DNA of 64,000 nt from Paramacrobiotus metropolitanus (lineage: Eukaryota; Tardigrada; Eutardigrada; Parachela; Macrobiotidae). Positions 22,113 through 35,449 of this stretch are shown in pieces (positions within the stretch are counted from its first letter, which is position 1; every line of letters begins with the position of its first letter). The notes beneath the pieces were generated by a model. The model saw nothing but the letters and a program-made list of their open reading frames with translations, made no database searches and was not told the origin of the DNA. Location: the NCBI RefSeq assembly GCF_019649055.1, contig NW_026570300.1, positions 496,001 through 560,000 of the forward strand, in the 5' to 3' direction. Made by a program: the position numbers and the translations under genes.

Positions 22113-22897
22113 TGTTATAGCTTCTAGAAAGAATAAATATACATGGTTGTTGAAGTATATATTCTGAACCTAGCAGCCCATGTTTTTAAATGTAGGAGAA
22201 TTGTTGCTGCACGCGTAACGCAGTTTTCATTCAAGATACAACTGGTTGGCGTTCATAAAATAACGATTTAACTTCACGTATGTGACTATGCAGTATAGCT
22301 TATGTCTTAATTAGCACTTTGAGCACTGTAATATTTATTGGGGTGCTTTGTTTTTGCTTAACATGCACTTTGTTTTTCTACCGTTTTAGCTTTTAGTCTT
22401 CAGCTTTTAGCTTTTTTCGATACTTTGTTTATGCATTTTTTAACTTTTAACTTTTTTAGCTTTTTTAAAGTTTTTTTATTCGGCTCCAAAGCTTTCACAT
22501 TTCCAGAATTTCTAAATATTTCGGCTCAGCCCCGCGCAGCGGGGCCGTTACCTCTAATTTTTTGAGCCTCCAGAATTTAAAAATCTGACTACCTCAATAT
22601 CTCACGGTTTGAAGTGTCTACATTACATATCTAATTTCTAACGATAAAATTTAAAAGCCGGCCGGCGGTCCGTTTACCGTATTCACTCACGTAGCGACTC
22701 TGTGATACTGGTGGCATCTTGGGCATTCACTAACCTACGTTGCTCTATAATACTGGTGGTGGCTGGGGTATTCAATACTTTAAAGCAAATAACTATTTAA
22801 TTATCTTTATTTTAGTAAATACTGAAGATCTTGACTGAATGACTGAAAATCTTACAATTATTTTTCTCTTCTGTTCCATGAGATCGTCATCTGTCAT
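22113..22897. other. Gene-free stretch with an inverted dispersed repeat
   Basis: A T-rich run of TTTTAGCTTTT repeats (about 22,385-22,480) leads into the dispersed repeat at 22,470-22,615. Two degenerate ~55 bp tandem units with CACTCACGTAGCG / CACTAACCTACGT and ATACTGGTGG lie at about 22,685-22,770. No gene is seen. Confidence 0.55.
22470..22615 (-). repeat. Dispersed repeat, copy 2 (partner at 1.04-1.24 kb)
   Basis: In reverse complement it carries GAGATATTGAGGTAGTCAG, TAGAGGTAACGGCCCCGCTG and CGAAATATTTAGAAATTCTG, in the same order as 1037-1240. Confidence 0.75.
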
Positions 22898-25240
22898 CTA
22901 CTCAACCGTCTTCGCTGATGATGTCCCGGCTTTGACATGTGCTGGAGCAGGCATGGCAGCTACCGGTGGGGCTTGTGATGAGCCAGGTGCGTCAGCTGCA
23001 GGTTGTGCGGCCACTTCCGGAAATTTATCGATCCATCTTAAGACCTTTTCGACCATCTGTGCCCATTCTCTGTTTGCCAAGGCCGGATGAAATCTCTTCA
23101 TCGTAACGATCTGGATACCGATCTCTTTTCGTGTTTCAATATTCATCTTCGTCTTATCTTTGAGTGTGACGTGACCCGGATCCGTAACGGCAAATTTCTC
23201 CATCATATGGCCGTAGAATGCCTGCTCATCATTGACTCGTTCATGTATGTAGTCTGTAGAAGTCATGACATTTCCGATTGAAGTCATGAATGGCCTTCCT
23301 GTCTGTCTCTGATAAGTTTTCTGTGTTCGGCACAATCACGTTCAGCTGGGGATCATCTTCCTTGATATCCACTGCGAGTCTCGGTATGTACCTGGGAGGT
23401 GAATCTGGAGATTCTTTCTGTGTCGATCCTTCCATTTGCGGACCTAATGGGGGCAACATTCCTCGTGGTCGAGGTGACCCGAATCGGTTTCCTTGTCCCT
23501 GTTGCGATCTCCCTCCTCGTTTATTCGGGAATCTACCTCCTCGGTCGAATCGTCGAGGTGGGCGCGGTGGTACGGATGTGCCAAATGGCCCGGTGGGCGC
23601 CGTTGCGGTCCAATCTGGGAAGAATGGCGGTATGGAAGAGGAGGATCCTTGAGATCGAGATGGGGCTGGCGACGTTCCGCCACGTCCTCCATATACTGAT
23701 CCCGGTGATTTTCCGCCAAATCTTGACGGTCGGACTGGTGATGTTCCACCAATTCATCCATATCCAATTGATCCCACTGGTGTCCCGCCAAATCCGGGAA
23801 GTCGTAGAGGTGCCGGTGCCATTTCCGTAGGAAAGTTCGGCGCAACCTGTTGTGGTGGCGGCATTAATAACGCTTGCGGTCCCATCGCCACCTGTGCCGA
23901 TCCATGAAACCTGCCTGTGCCGGTCCTGAACGGTTGATATGGGATATTTTGTCCCGGATATTGAGGTGGTCCGACAGGTGTGCCGTAGTCCACCCAGTTG
24001 TGCGTGTTTTGGTAACTCGTTGGATCTTGATATGGATAATATACTTGGCCTCCTACATAGACCGGCTGATCTGATGCTCCTGGTTCGTTCTGCGCCGTTC
24101 CTGCAGACAAAGTCGATTCATCTCCGAAATAGGGATTGTAACTTTGATCACCTTCCATTCTTATCGGTGTCGATGTTTTGAAAGGGTTTCCAATGCTTTC
24201 AGAATCAGAGTTATCTGAATTCTGTCGTCCCAATTTGCCCATTGACTGTTTTACCTGTTGTAACAACGAAAACGATATCTGTTAGCTGGTTTCCGACGAA
24301 CAATTTCTACTCCTTCCCAACTCCCATTCATAATGTCATAAACGCCCGTAAGCCTTATTTTAGGGTTTATATCCCTGCGTCCTTTAGTTATCCGATCAAA
24401 GAGTTCTTTGTCGGCGGCGTCTTCCTCTTCTCCTTTTCGTGTTAACAATTCCGTGGGAGTGGGTCGCGGCTTCTTTTTGACCTTCCTTTGCTCGATAGCA
24501 GCCGCAATGTCACGCCCCAGTTGTGCGGCTGTTGCTTTTGCTGCCTCGAGCTGCTGTACCTGCTGATCGGTAGCAGTGCGTGGTTTGAGAGAAGCACGAT
24601 CTGCTTGTTCAGCGACGTTCCGCTGATCGTCTGTAGCCTGTTTCGAAGTATGCTCTGCTACTTCCGAGCGTGACTCATTCGTCTCTGCCAAATTTCCAGC
24701 TTGTTCGCTCAACTTAATAGTTACTGCTGTTTCGAAGTCTTTATCTTCTTTTCTGGGTGTGCCTCTTTTCTTTTTCGGCGGAACATCGTTCACGTCTTCA
24801 GACACTTCGGTATCAGATCGTGGTACGCGCTCTGATACCGCGTTTTCTGTTTCAGGTAGCAGAGGTGGTTCGGAAAATGATTTGCGCTGCGAGTCCAAAT
24901 CTTTTTGCGGACCTCGCTCTGATTCCAAATTTTTTTGGGGATCTCGTTCCGATACCTTCTTTGCCAATGGCGGATGCTCAGGTTTCAACCGATAAATTGA
25001 AAAGACTTTCAAGTCAGCTTCTTTCTTCGGATCTTGTTCGATGACCTCAGCTTCGTTCGCTCTTGGAGAGCTGAGAATTTGCCACACTTTATCGTATTTC
25101 GCTTTAAAGTCCGATTGAGTTTCCTTTTTTCCTTGCTTCGTATCCTTCGGAAGTCGTATGAGTACCAGATCACCCACTTTAAAGTTCGGTTCCGACTTCT
25201 TCTTATTATAGATTTCCGCGTTTTTCTCATAGGCATCTTT
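22898..25240 (-). mobile_element. Retroelement fossil: long 3' coding region of unknown function
   Basis: It starts with GDLVLIRLPKDTKQGK and FSIYRLKPEHPPL, which could be a chromo/SH3-like integrase tail. Next come charged, Ser/Glu-rich repeats and then a Pro/Gly/Gln-rich stretch. The final part contains VDIKEDDPQLNVIVPN. I do not recognise an envelope or a known accessory protein. It is part of the broken element at 22.9-36 kb. Confidence 0.5.
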
Positions 25241-25261
25241 TAAATTGCATTTGGAACCTCT

Positions 25262-27248
25262 TCAGCGAAAGTCAAATTCTTCTACGTCTTCCTTATCTCC
25301 TTGCAAGTTGACGATGCGAACTGTTGCGGTACTCAGCTCGTTCCAATCGGTGATAAATTTGCATCGAGGCAACGGTTTGTATCGATTATTCGTTCGTTTA
25401 GGGATCTTCAGCAACTTGATTGGGCACTCGTTTAATGCCTGTGCAACTTTATCTGGTTCCCAGAGATCGTCTCGACCTTCCCTTCGGTCGCCTGGTTCGG
25501 TGTTCTGAGCTGCCGAGTCAGGTCCAATTCCTGCTGAGTCAAGTCCAAATCCACTTTTAAGCCGATTAACGTTGATCGGTGCTTCAGCCGACTCTTTCGC
25601 TGTAACTGAGTTGATTTTTATGCGCTTTTCTCTCTCTTCGGCCATCTGAACGAACAGCTGCCACACTTCGATCGCCGGTTCTTGTATCGAACTCCTTGAT
25701 AGTGCATCCGCGTTATCGCAATACTTCCCGGCTTGTACTCGATTTTGAACTGATGACCTTGTAATGCCATCGCCCATCTCGTCAATCGCGGATTCATACC
25801 GACTTTATTCGTTTCCGATCTCAGCAAGTTCGTCATTGCCTGATGATCTGTTCGTACGGTGAACTCGGAGTAGTCGATATACGGTTTGAACTTCCTGACG
25901 GCGAATACAACCGCCAGACACTCCCATTCAGTTACACCGTAGTTCCGTTCAGCTCCATGTAAGACGCAACTCGCATAGGCAATTGGATGACCTTCTTGTG
26001 ACAGTACTGCTACAATTCCTTCTTTGCTCGCGTCGCATTCAATTACTGTCGGTTTAGCTAGATTGAACTTTGCCAGCACTGGACCTTTACATAACAATTT
26101 CTGCAAGTTTTCGAATTACTCCGTATGAACTTCTGTCCAGTCTTTTCTCACATGTTTATCGTTTCGCAACAGCTCATATAAATGACAGGTATGCTGTGCG
26201 TATCCAGCTATGAACTTCCGATAGTAGTTCGCCAGTCCAAGGAATGATCTCAACTGTCGTTCAGTTTGAGGTCGTTTAAACTCCGATACTGCGGTGATAC
26301 TCCGATACTCCGATTTCGGGATCCATTCGAACTCCATTTTCACTGAGTAATGGTGAATCCTGCTTCAACCAAACTTTGAAGGACGTTCCTCATATTTTGC
26401 ATGAAAATCTCCCAAGTCTTTCTAGCAAAAGTGACATCGTCGATATATCCAAAGACGCAGCCCTTTCGCTTTGCCTTGGACAAGACTCTGTCCATACACA
26501 GTTGGAACGTTGCAGGTCCATTACAGACTCCGAACGGCATTCTTTTAAACCGAAACATGCCATCTTGAGTCACGAATGTCGTCTTGTTGATCGACTCCGG
26601 ATCCATGGGAATCTGCCAAAATCCACTTTGCAGATCCATTTTCCCATAGTATTTGTTGCCTGCGCACGCATCAGGCAACTCATCCGGGTTCGGTAACGGG
26701 TAGTTGTTCTTCTTTGTTAACTTGTTCAGCATGATATAGTTGACGCAGAATCTGGTACCCATTGTTCCGTCACCGTTCTTTTTCGCTGCCAGCACGACTG
26801 GGAAACTCCGGTCGGCATCTGATGGCTCGATGACGTCCTGCGCCAACATCTCTTCGATGTGTTTCGTTATGAACTCGCGACCTGTCCAGCTGGTTCTGGC
26901 GGGATTGCATTTCACTGGTTTTGCATCTCTCGTATCGATCACATTAGTGATCCCTTTGACATCTCCGTATGGTTTCTTCGATGTCGGTAGCACCTTCCAG
27001 AACTCCCAGAACGCGTTGTAGACGTCATTCTTCTGTTCCTGTGTAAGATTAGGTCCGAGTTTAAGATTTTTAATGATCTTTGTCAGCTCCGCTTTCGCTA
27101 TGTCATCCACTTTGGGATCAAATAGCACGTTCCTTACTGTTCTGATATTTATCTGGACGTTTCCCATGTGATCGTAGTGCTCCACGTAGCCGAGGAACTG
27201 ACCTTTTTTTACGACTTGTCGCTTAATGCTATGGTTAGCGATGACCAA
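25262..27248 (-). mobile_element. Retroelement fossil: reverse transcriptase and RNase H region
   Basis: RT motifs visible include RFCVNYIMLNKLT, KMDLQSGFWQIP, MPFGVCNGPATFQ and GYIDDV, the gypsy-type version of the YxDD box. A connection segment with LRSFLGLANYYRKFI follows, then RNase H with IECDASKEGIVAVLSQEG and TVRTDHQAMTNLL. These are Ty3/gypsy-type. It belongs to the broken element covering 22.9-36 kb. Confidence 0.85.
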
Positions 27249-27959
27249 GTCGAAGTGTTTTCCTCTGTGATCGGTGACACCTGCTAGCGGTTGGACATCT
27301 GTTCCACTTGAAAGACTGGTGTGAACATCAGCTTCTCGTTAGCTGGTACAAATTGGCTTATCTTGACCTTAACTCGGGTGCAAACAGACGGTTTCAAAAA
27401 GATCCGTTGATCACTGTAGGCTGATGGTCTCTCTGTTTAATCTCATCCTTTGCACCTTCGTTCGTCTTATTTTAATCTCCTGCTTTTTTTTTCGTCCACC
27501 TCGTCATCTTTGTCGAGATCGAGCAGGTCCTTCTGCTCTGAGAGATCGTTCACACCTGAGTCTTCTGAGGTCGTTGAGTTATCACTTGAGCTCGTCCAAT
27601 CTGAATCTGAGTCGCTGCTCTCATCATCATCTGCAGTTCTCTGTTCAAGTGGTCGCTCATCAGCTCCTTCAGATGGAAGATCATCTTTGTCACCTCAAGA
27701 TTCGCTAAGTATTTTCGTTTTTACATTTTTGGGCAGAGGATTGCCCGTTTCCTTTGCTTTTTTTCCGTATTTCGCTACGATTTTCGGATGACTGCGCGTT
27801 ACTCGTACTTTCATCGATGACCTTCGTTCATCTGAATTGGACTTTTCATTGTCCGGAGCTGTTCCTTCCAGCTGATCGATCTCTTCGAGGCTGATTAGTC
27901 GGCTTTTCTCGATCGGTGGACCTTCCTCACCGTTTTCGAGAGCCTTGTCATCATCTTTT

Positions 27960-30476
27960 GCCTTTGCTACTGGGTCTCATTGTCCATCTGAGATCCTTTG
28001 AAGTTCCTCTTTGAACTTTTCCCACATCTTTCCTCTTTCCGGTAACATCTGCGCCATCTCAAATGCTGTTGGTGATCTTTCTTCATCAACTTCGATCACC
28101 TCCGCATCGGTAACTTCCTCGTATCCGATGGGTTTTTTAGTCCCAATGAAGACGCAGTTTGCTTTCAAGTCTTCGGCGATCAGCTCATTATTCGGGTTCA
28201 TCTCATACATGCACCACTTATCGTCACCACGTTGGGGATACTGGGCTCCTTCTGGAACTTGTGCGAATGTCACCTTCTCTTCACCAGATGATCGGCTGCT
28301 CCGATTTCTCTTCGTTTTCGATGTGCCTTAAGTTCGAGTATATCGTCATATGGTGGTGGGGGAAATTCCGCTTCCAACTTTCTCCAGTACTCATCGAAGG
28401 ATCTCTCATCATCTTTCTCCGATGCCTTATAGAACTTTTCGAAAAGTTCATACACTGGTTTGCCGATTCCAGTCGGGAAAATGATCGTTCTTCCTTCTCC
28501 CTTATACAAGTGGTTAATACGGAAGTCCCAGAAAAGATCGCATCTTGCGTTATCCCACATTATCCCTTCGTCGAATATCTCATGCATCCCTCTGTTAAAC
28601 TTCGCTTGGTACTGCTTGAACTCTGGGTCTGATGATCCCTGCTGCTGCTGATCAACACAGCTTTCCCAGTGACGTACCCATTTACCTCTTGTTATGATAA
28701 AATTTCGGACACACGATAACCACTCCTTGTATCGTTGCCAGTGGAAGCGCTCGATGTGCTGGTTCCACATCGGGTTTGTCCGACTTATGCTTTTGACTTC
28801 TTTTTGGACATGCCCTTTCATGTCTTCAATTGCCGCGTTACATCTCGGCCATTCAGATAGATCATCTTGATGAGCTTCTCGACATCATTCCTCACATTTC
28901 TGTTGAGATTGAACTCTGCACGGGTTCTCATTGTAACCGTGATGACAACTGCTAATACGTTCTTCCAGTGTCATTTTATTAAGAGTACCGAACGGGTTAA
29001 TGCTGTCATCATCTATAGCGATCCAGCCACCGTATCGTGGTGTCACATCGAGCTCATCAGATGAGATTTTGATGATCTCCGGTTCCTTTTCAACCTGATG
29101 AACTTTCAGCTGTTTGATCGCTTTATCCCGGATCTCGCTCGTAACAATCTGATCATCTTCGGTCATCTTTTTCGCAGCTTTTCGTGAGGTTTCGAACTTC
29201 TTGTCGTTCCATACTTTCGCAGCATTTATTCCCAGTGCCTCTGGTACTGGGATAGGCTTTGCCCACTCCATGCCAGGTATGAGAGCTCGTTTCGCTTCGG
29301 CAGCTGCTTCCTTTTGTGTAACTGCGATCTGCTCTAATGTCAATGGGGCTTCATCTTTCGTTCCCAGTGCCTCTGGTACTGGGATAATGACGTTTGCCCG
29401 TTCTATCCTGATGATCTCCCCAACCTGGTGGCGATCTCCTTTTGAATGGCTGCCATCTGTTCAATCATTGACAGCTGAGCAGATGAACCTCCCCTTCTTT
29501 GGTTCATCTCTTTTGATCCCAATACCTCAGGTACTGGGATAGCCCTTTGATCCGATTTAACGTTTGCTATTCCTTTAGCAGGTCCGGTGACCTTTCCAGC
29601 CTGAACTTTTACAGTTGTTTTCAGTTTATCTTCACCTTTCTCCTCTCCGTGATTATCGATTAATACGAACTTCTTCGCTAAGAAGTGGAATCCCAGTAGG
29701 ACTTGTACATCGTCCGTTTTTGGACGCACGTAGAAGGAGTGTTGATTAGTTCGTTTTCTCAAAGTCACTGGTGCTACACAGTAGTGCGTCACGTTAAAGC
29801 CAGATGTCCCGCTGATTCCGTTAATCCTCACCAGCCTACCTGGTGGCAGCGGTAAAATGAGGAGGCCGTTCTTCTCGTAGAATGGTCGGCTGATTAGCGA
29901 TGTTTCTGCTCCAGTATCCAACATCGCTATGACTTTTATATCTCCAATTTTGACTTCGTGTGTGTATGCCTCGATCTTCTTCGGCAGGTTCCCATTTTGA
30001 ACTTTGAGAGTTCGAACTGTACACTTGACTGGAATCAGCGATACAGGTCCCGGATCCATATCAACCGCTGAAGAATGCACCTGCCCGTTTGCTAAAGTGC
30101 TATTCTTCTTCAGTATCGAGCTCAGATCGATCCTATGCGGCACATCAGTTCGGATATCGTAGAATTCTGTCTTCTTCTTCTCCTTTGAGCTTTTTAACTC
30201 CTCACAACCCTTTTCTTTTGCAGCTTTTACAACACTGGTGGTCTTTTCGACCTGATTTAATTGCCCGTTCGCAACCTCTTTGTGATCTTTTGTCACTTCG
30301 GTGATGGTCTGATATAGCACAGTCTCCGTTCGATCATCTTTCGGTTTATCACGCAGCTTATCGAGGACCTCTCTTGTGATCCGATCAGCCAGTGTCAGCT
30401 CGTCTTCTTTGCTATCTCGCAACTCTTCTGGTGATCTTTCATAGACGACCATCTTTGATCGTTTCCTTTCATTCAA
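27960..30476 (-). mobile_element. Retroelement fossil: aspartic protease and flanking spacer
   Basis: A retropepsin-like site, AMLDTGAETSLISR, is followed by VLLGFHFLAKKFVLID, the usual second motif of retroviral-type proteases (I-L-G-x-x-F-L). It is flanked by long charged, lysine/glutamate-rich spacers unlike compact gypsy polyproteins. It is part of the broken element at 22.9-36 kb. Confidence 0.75.
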
Positions 30477-31042
30477 TCAAGTTACCTTCTGTGCCACTGC
30501 ATTATTCGTTCTCCTCGGGTCAGTTTGCGAAGACATTCCATCTGTTCTGGCTGGTGACTTATCATTGGCATCTTTTTGCAGCGCTTGTGACAAGTCCCGT
30601 GACCTTTCCTTTTTTTTCATGGAAAATCCGCCATTTGGCAACTTTTGTAACGGAACTTTTTCTCCGTCGTTGGGCGGTTTATCTTCTGGCGGTGCGTTTC
30701 GTTGGTCATTCCGATCCTCGAGTGCCTTCTTGTATTCCGTCTGGTTAAAAACTGGGACAGGGTTCATTGACCCTTGAGCTGGTTTCCTGGTAACCAGCTG
30801 TTCGAGACGTTTTCTCTCGAACTGAGTGCGCAGCTGCTGCATATCCCAGTAATCCTCCTTTGACATTGTCGCTTTCTGAGATCCTTTCGGCGATACGGGT
30901 ATCCACCTGCCATGGTGTCCTTTAGGTCGATCGACCACCTTTTGCCAAATTTGATTCCGTTGCAACGTGTCTGCATCATCCAGTGAGTCATCGGAGACCT
31001 GTTGTGCTTGTTCGCTCTCTTTAAACTGCACGTTTCGCAGCG

Positions 31043-34000
31043 TCAGTTCCCTTTCCTGACCTGTGGCACGACCTTTTTGTCGTGGGTTTTAGCGACTGCA
31101 CTTGCTCCTTGATCTCTCACTTGTGTGGAAGGTGATGACTTGTCGTTTTTCTGGTTACGCAGATATTCTCGGAATCTGGCGTGCTGATCGTCCGTTTCTT
31201 TCTCTTCCAATTTCTTTTTCAAGTTTGCCTTCCGGATGATCTCGTTACGTTGAGCGCGCCGTTTTTTTAATTTTTCGGCGCTGCAGTAAAGTGATCTTCC
31301 CTTATTGTTCACCTGGCCACTCGCAGTACCATTCTGCTGTGGCTTCGCAGTACTATTCTGCGCCGATGGCTTTTATCCACCTGAGATGGCATCTTATTAG
31401 CCATCGCACTTGCAGCGCCATTCTGCAGTGACTTCGCAGTACTATTCTGCGGCAACTTCACACTGCCATTCTGTGACTTTGCAGTACCATTCTGCGGCAG
31501 TGGCCTTTTGTCCACTTGTACTGGTTTCCTGATAACCAGGTCGTTTCGCTGATGTAAAGGCATCTTATGAGCCATCTTACTCGCAGTACCATTCTGCGGT
31601 AATCTCACAGTACCATCTGCGTTAGTGGCTTTTTGTCCACTTGTGATGGCATCTTATTAGCCATCTAACCTGCAGTACCATTCTGCGGTGGTCGCGCAGT
31701 ACTATTCTGCGTTCCTCCTTTATCCGGTGGTTTCGGTTCGGGGAGATCAGCAGGCTCACGGCGCCTACTGATCTTGCTCGTTTCCCCGATCGAGGTCCTG
31801 CTGCTGCTGAGCTGGCCGTTTTGCCGCCCCTGGACAGCGCCGTTCGCGCCCCCGACATTGTTCTGGCCGCCGCCACCACCGTTCCTGTTGGCGCGCCAGC
31901 CACCTCCGTTCCGATTGCCGAAGTTGCCGCGTCCATTGCCGCGACATTTTCCGCGGAAGCCGCCTCTGCCGCCGCCATTATATCCGCCTTGGCCACCACC
32001 TTGGCCGCCGCCGTTCTGCTGCTTGAACTGCGCACATTGCGCAACCAGGTCGTAGCCGTTCGCTACAGCTTGTCGCCAGCCGCCCTCGTTACGCAGCCGC
32101 TCCCATTCCCTGGAGGCGAACAAGTTCGAGTTCCGGTTAAGCGGCATGTTGGCGAACATGCAGCCCTGGGCCTGGTGTTTGCCAAATCCACAGTTTTGGC
32201 ATAGCGGCACGCCTTGGGCCACCCATCCATCGATTTGGCCGAATTTCCATTCCGTTCTCGAGCCCTGCGGTTGCTGATAGTTTACGCGGTTCTGTTGATA
32301 GTTCCCTTGATCCCGGTTTTGATTAAAGTTGCCATTCCCTTGGCCATTATTCCAATTGGCGTTTCCGTTTCCATATTGATTTCCGATATTTGGCCTTCCT
32401 TGCCGAGGTGGCATCCCTACGTTCAGGGGATTCGGCATCACATTTGCCGGAGCCGCTGGTCTTGCCTGCGCAAGTCATCACCTCCGCAAGTCATCAAGAT
32501 GATGACTGCGCTTGTATCGCAGCGACCATGGCATATAAGATCGGTTGCCCAATTTGGCTATCGATGAAGGTGATTTCCTTCTGAGTCGGAGTTAGCGATC
32601 TCGTTCTGTACTCCATCTGTTGAGTTGGTGCAGCTGCATATTGCTTCGGGGCCATCTTAACTTGGCGAATGGTTACGCAATCCGGTTGATTGCGTTGACC
32701 TTCAACCACCTTATATTTGTCTTCTCCAGCTGCCCATGATCGGAAGAAGTCCTTAATTTCCGTTGGCGTCTTGAACCATTTTGTTTTCAGCGCCTTGTAG
32801 AGATCGTTGTCACCTCTACATCCATCGATTAGGAAGGCAACTGCCTGTAGCTCGGTGATGGCCTTCTTCGCCTTGAACTTCATTATCGCTTGATAAAACT
32901 GATCAAGCGTCTCTTTTCCGGGTTTGAATTTTTTGGCCATGGTCTCACGTAAGCCATGGACTTCCTCATTGCGATCACCGAACTCATCTTTGAATTTGTT
33001 AAGCCATTCCGTGATCGTGTAGACCTCATCTTCGGCTTTTTCGATATCCCTTTCGCCGTCAAACCAGATCTTTGCTGGTCCCCTTACGGCGCTGGCTATG
33101 TCGATCAAGCTCTGTTCGTCGGTTAGGTCGTATGTTCGTTGTGTTTCTTTTACCAAACGAATCCATCCGTTTACCGCATCGCGGTTACCGTCAAAAGTCG
33201 CGAGATTAGTTTTCCGGCCTATATTCCTGATGGATCTATTCAGCTCCCTTGTATCATTTTCTTCGTTTCGCTCATTTCGTCGACTTCGTTCGTTTCGCAT
33301 TTCTTAGTAGTATCTACCGTCATGTTCATGTCGGGGGGAACGTGCGTCGCGATTTCCGTCTTCCTTAACGAAGACTGTCGTTTCGATGTGCCGGGCGTTA
33401 ACGAAGACTGTCGTTTTTCGGTTTCCTTATCCTTCTCCGTTTTATCGTTACCTCTACCGCCACCCGTTCGTAGCGGTATATCGAAGTGGAAGCTCCCGCC
33501 AGTTCCTTGTGCCTTACTGTAACTAGGCGGGGGCGAGTCAGTGGTGTCCTTTTTCACACCGAACTGTAAGAGTTGCTCATCCTTATGCTTATTCGTCATC
33601 TGGAGAGCTTTATTCTCATCTACCAGACGTCTGGTTTTTAAGGTGAGCTCATCTCTCTCTTTTCTTAATCGGTCGTTGTCCTGTTTGAGCTTCTGTGAAA
33701 CACTCTAAAGTTTGCTAGTGCGGTTGTCGATGTCTTTTTTATTTTCGTCTTTTACTTTGTTGATCTGTTAGCCCAACTGAATCACCTGTTGCTCCAGCTT
33801 TGTGTACCCTTCCGCTGCTGCTATCAGCTGGGTTCAAGGTTCCGCGGCTTCATCTTCTCTGGCCATTGCCGTCGTTGTCATCGCAGTCAGCTCCGTATTG
33901 AGTCTGATGTTCTCTTGGAGCTGCTGATGAACATGTTGCTGCCATTCTTTATCTTTTCGTTCAAGTGCTGTGATCACCGTGTCTAGACGGAGTGCTTCCT

Positions 34001-35431
34001 GTCCCCATCTCAGACCTTGCTCAACAGCTGTTTGGGCATCTCCTTTGAGCTTCTCATTCTCTTCGGTGACCTCTTTGGTTCCTTGTTTGAGTTGTTCACC
34101 TTCAGTAGCTCCAAGATCTCTAAGCTTCTTTGCCACTTGGAGTGCTTCATCAGCTCGTTTCTGATGAGCTTTCGACTCGTTTGAAGGATGCTAATTGACT
34201 CATTCCTTAGCTTCAGGTCGTTCCTGTGCTTGTATACATCCGTTGTCATCGTTGTTAGACGTTGTGTGGCCTCCGCTAGATTGGTTGCGTATTCATTCCG
34301 TTTGATCTCAGCTTCATTTGCCTTTTTCCGCAGCTCATCACACTGATCCTTTAGTTCAGCTAGATGTCGTGGTCTTTCGGCAGTCTCTTCGGACATGCTT
34401 TCATTGAGCTCATCTACTGCGATGAATTTTTCGACTTCCTTATCATCAGCCACCTTCTGAGCTTCTTCGGCAATCTCCTTTTGTCGCTCGTATCTGATTT
34501 TTCATTCTGTCACCGCATTTTCCAGAACACCATGTTGTTGCTCCATCTCGTATACGTAGGCTTCGAGCGAGTTTATCCTGTTCTGGTATTCCTGCTTCCT
34601 TTGGAGGATCTGACATTCCTTTTCTTCCAGTGAAGCCTCCAGTTCACTGATCTGTTTCTTCAGGTTTGAGGTGGGGCTGTTCGGAGATGGTGAGCGCACG
34701 TTGATGACTTTTCCCGTTTGCGTTCGTTCAATTAAATGTTCCGGTATGTCCTTGAACGATATGATCCCTTCCGCGCGGTCAGCTTCCTTCATTGCCGTTC
34801 TGAACGACATGTTCATTGTCACGTCGTCATCATTGAAGTACGATTCGTTCACGCGCCCGGTTTTCTGATCTCCCATTATTTCGTGGAATGACATCGGGCT
34901 CTCAAACAGATCCTCTACTGTGACTTCATCATGCAGCGAGAGATCATCTAACTTCAGCTCGTTGAGATCCTCGTCAGTTGCTTTTGACTGTGTGTTTAGC
35001 TCCGATGTGACGGGGATGGCTGTGGCATCCTTCTGTGACGTCGCATCCATCTCCTTTGCTCGTTCTGAGCTCGTTCCCTCTTTGGTGCCCTGCTGGTTCA
35101 CCTCGCTACTTACCGCCGCAGGCGCGGGAGATCGTTTCCGATCATCACTGGAGCTTTCCTGACCTGACACTGCTTCGAGTGCCTTCTCGTAGGTCATATC
35201 GGAGCCTCGAAAGTCCTTCCTCTTAAAGGCTTTAGGTGCTCGAGTGGTTCAATCATGTACAACTGGACGTGTGTATGAGTTCATGTCCTTCTTATACGGA
35301 TTAGGTGCGTCTTGCTGAGATCCGCGAGAGCCTCGGCTCCCCTGACTGCTGTTAGATGCCGGTTCGATGATGTCTTTGTCCATAGTTGATCGGATAACTG
35401 AGACACACCAGTCGATATTCCTCACACACAC
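31043..35431 (-). mobile_element. Retroelement fossil: coiled-coil, Gag and nucleocapsid regions
   Basis: About 33.8-35.4 kb encodes Glu/Lys-rich heptad-like coiled-coil sequence. About 32.5-33.3 kb is a retrotransposon Gag domain (TFDGNRDAVNGWIRLVK, GPAKIWFDG, KPGKETLDQFYQAIMKFK). About 31.7-32.4 kb is Asn/Gly-rich with a zinc-knuckle-like CQNCGFGKHQAQGC. At 31.3-31.6 kb there is an in-frame tandem repeat that encodes variants of LPQNGTAK. It is part of the broken element at 22.9-36 kb. Confidence 0.75.
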
Positions 35432-35449
35432 TTTATAATAAGATCGTTC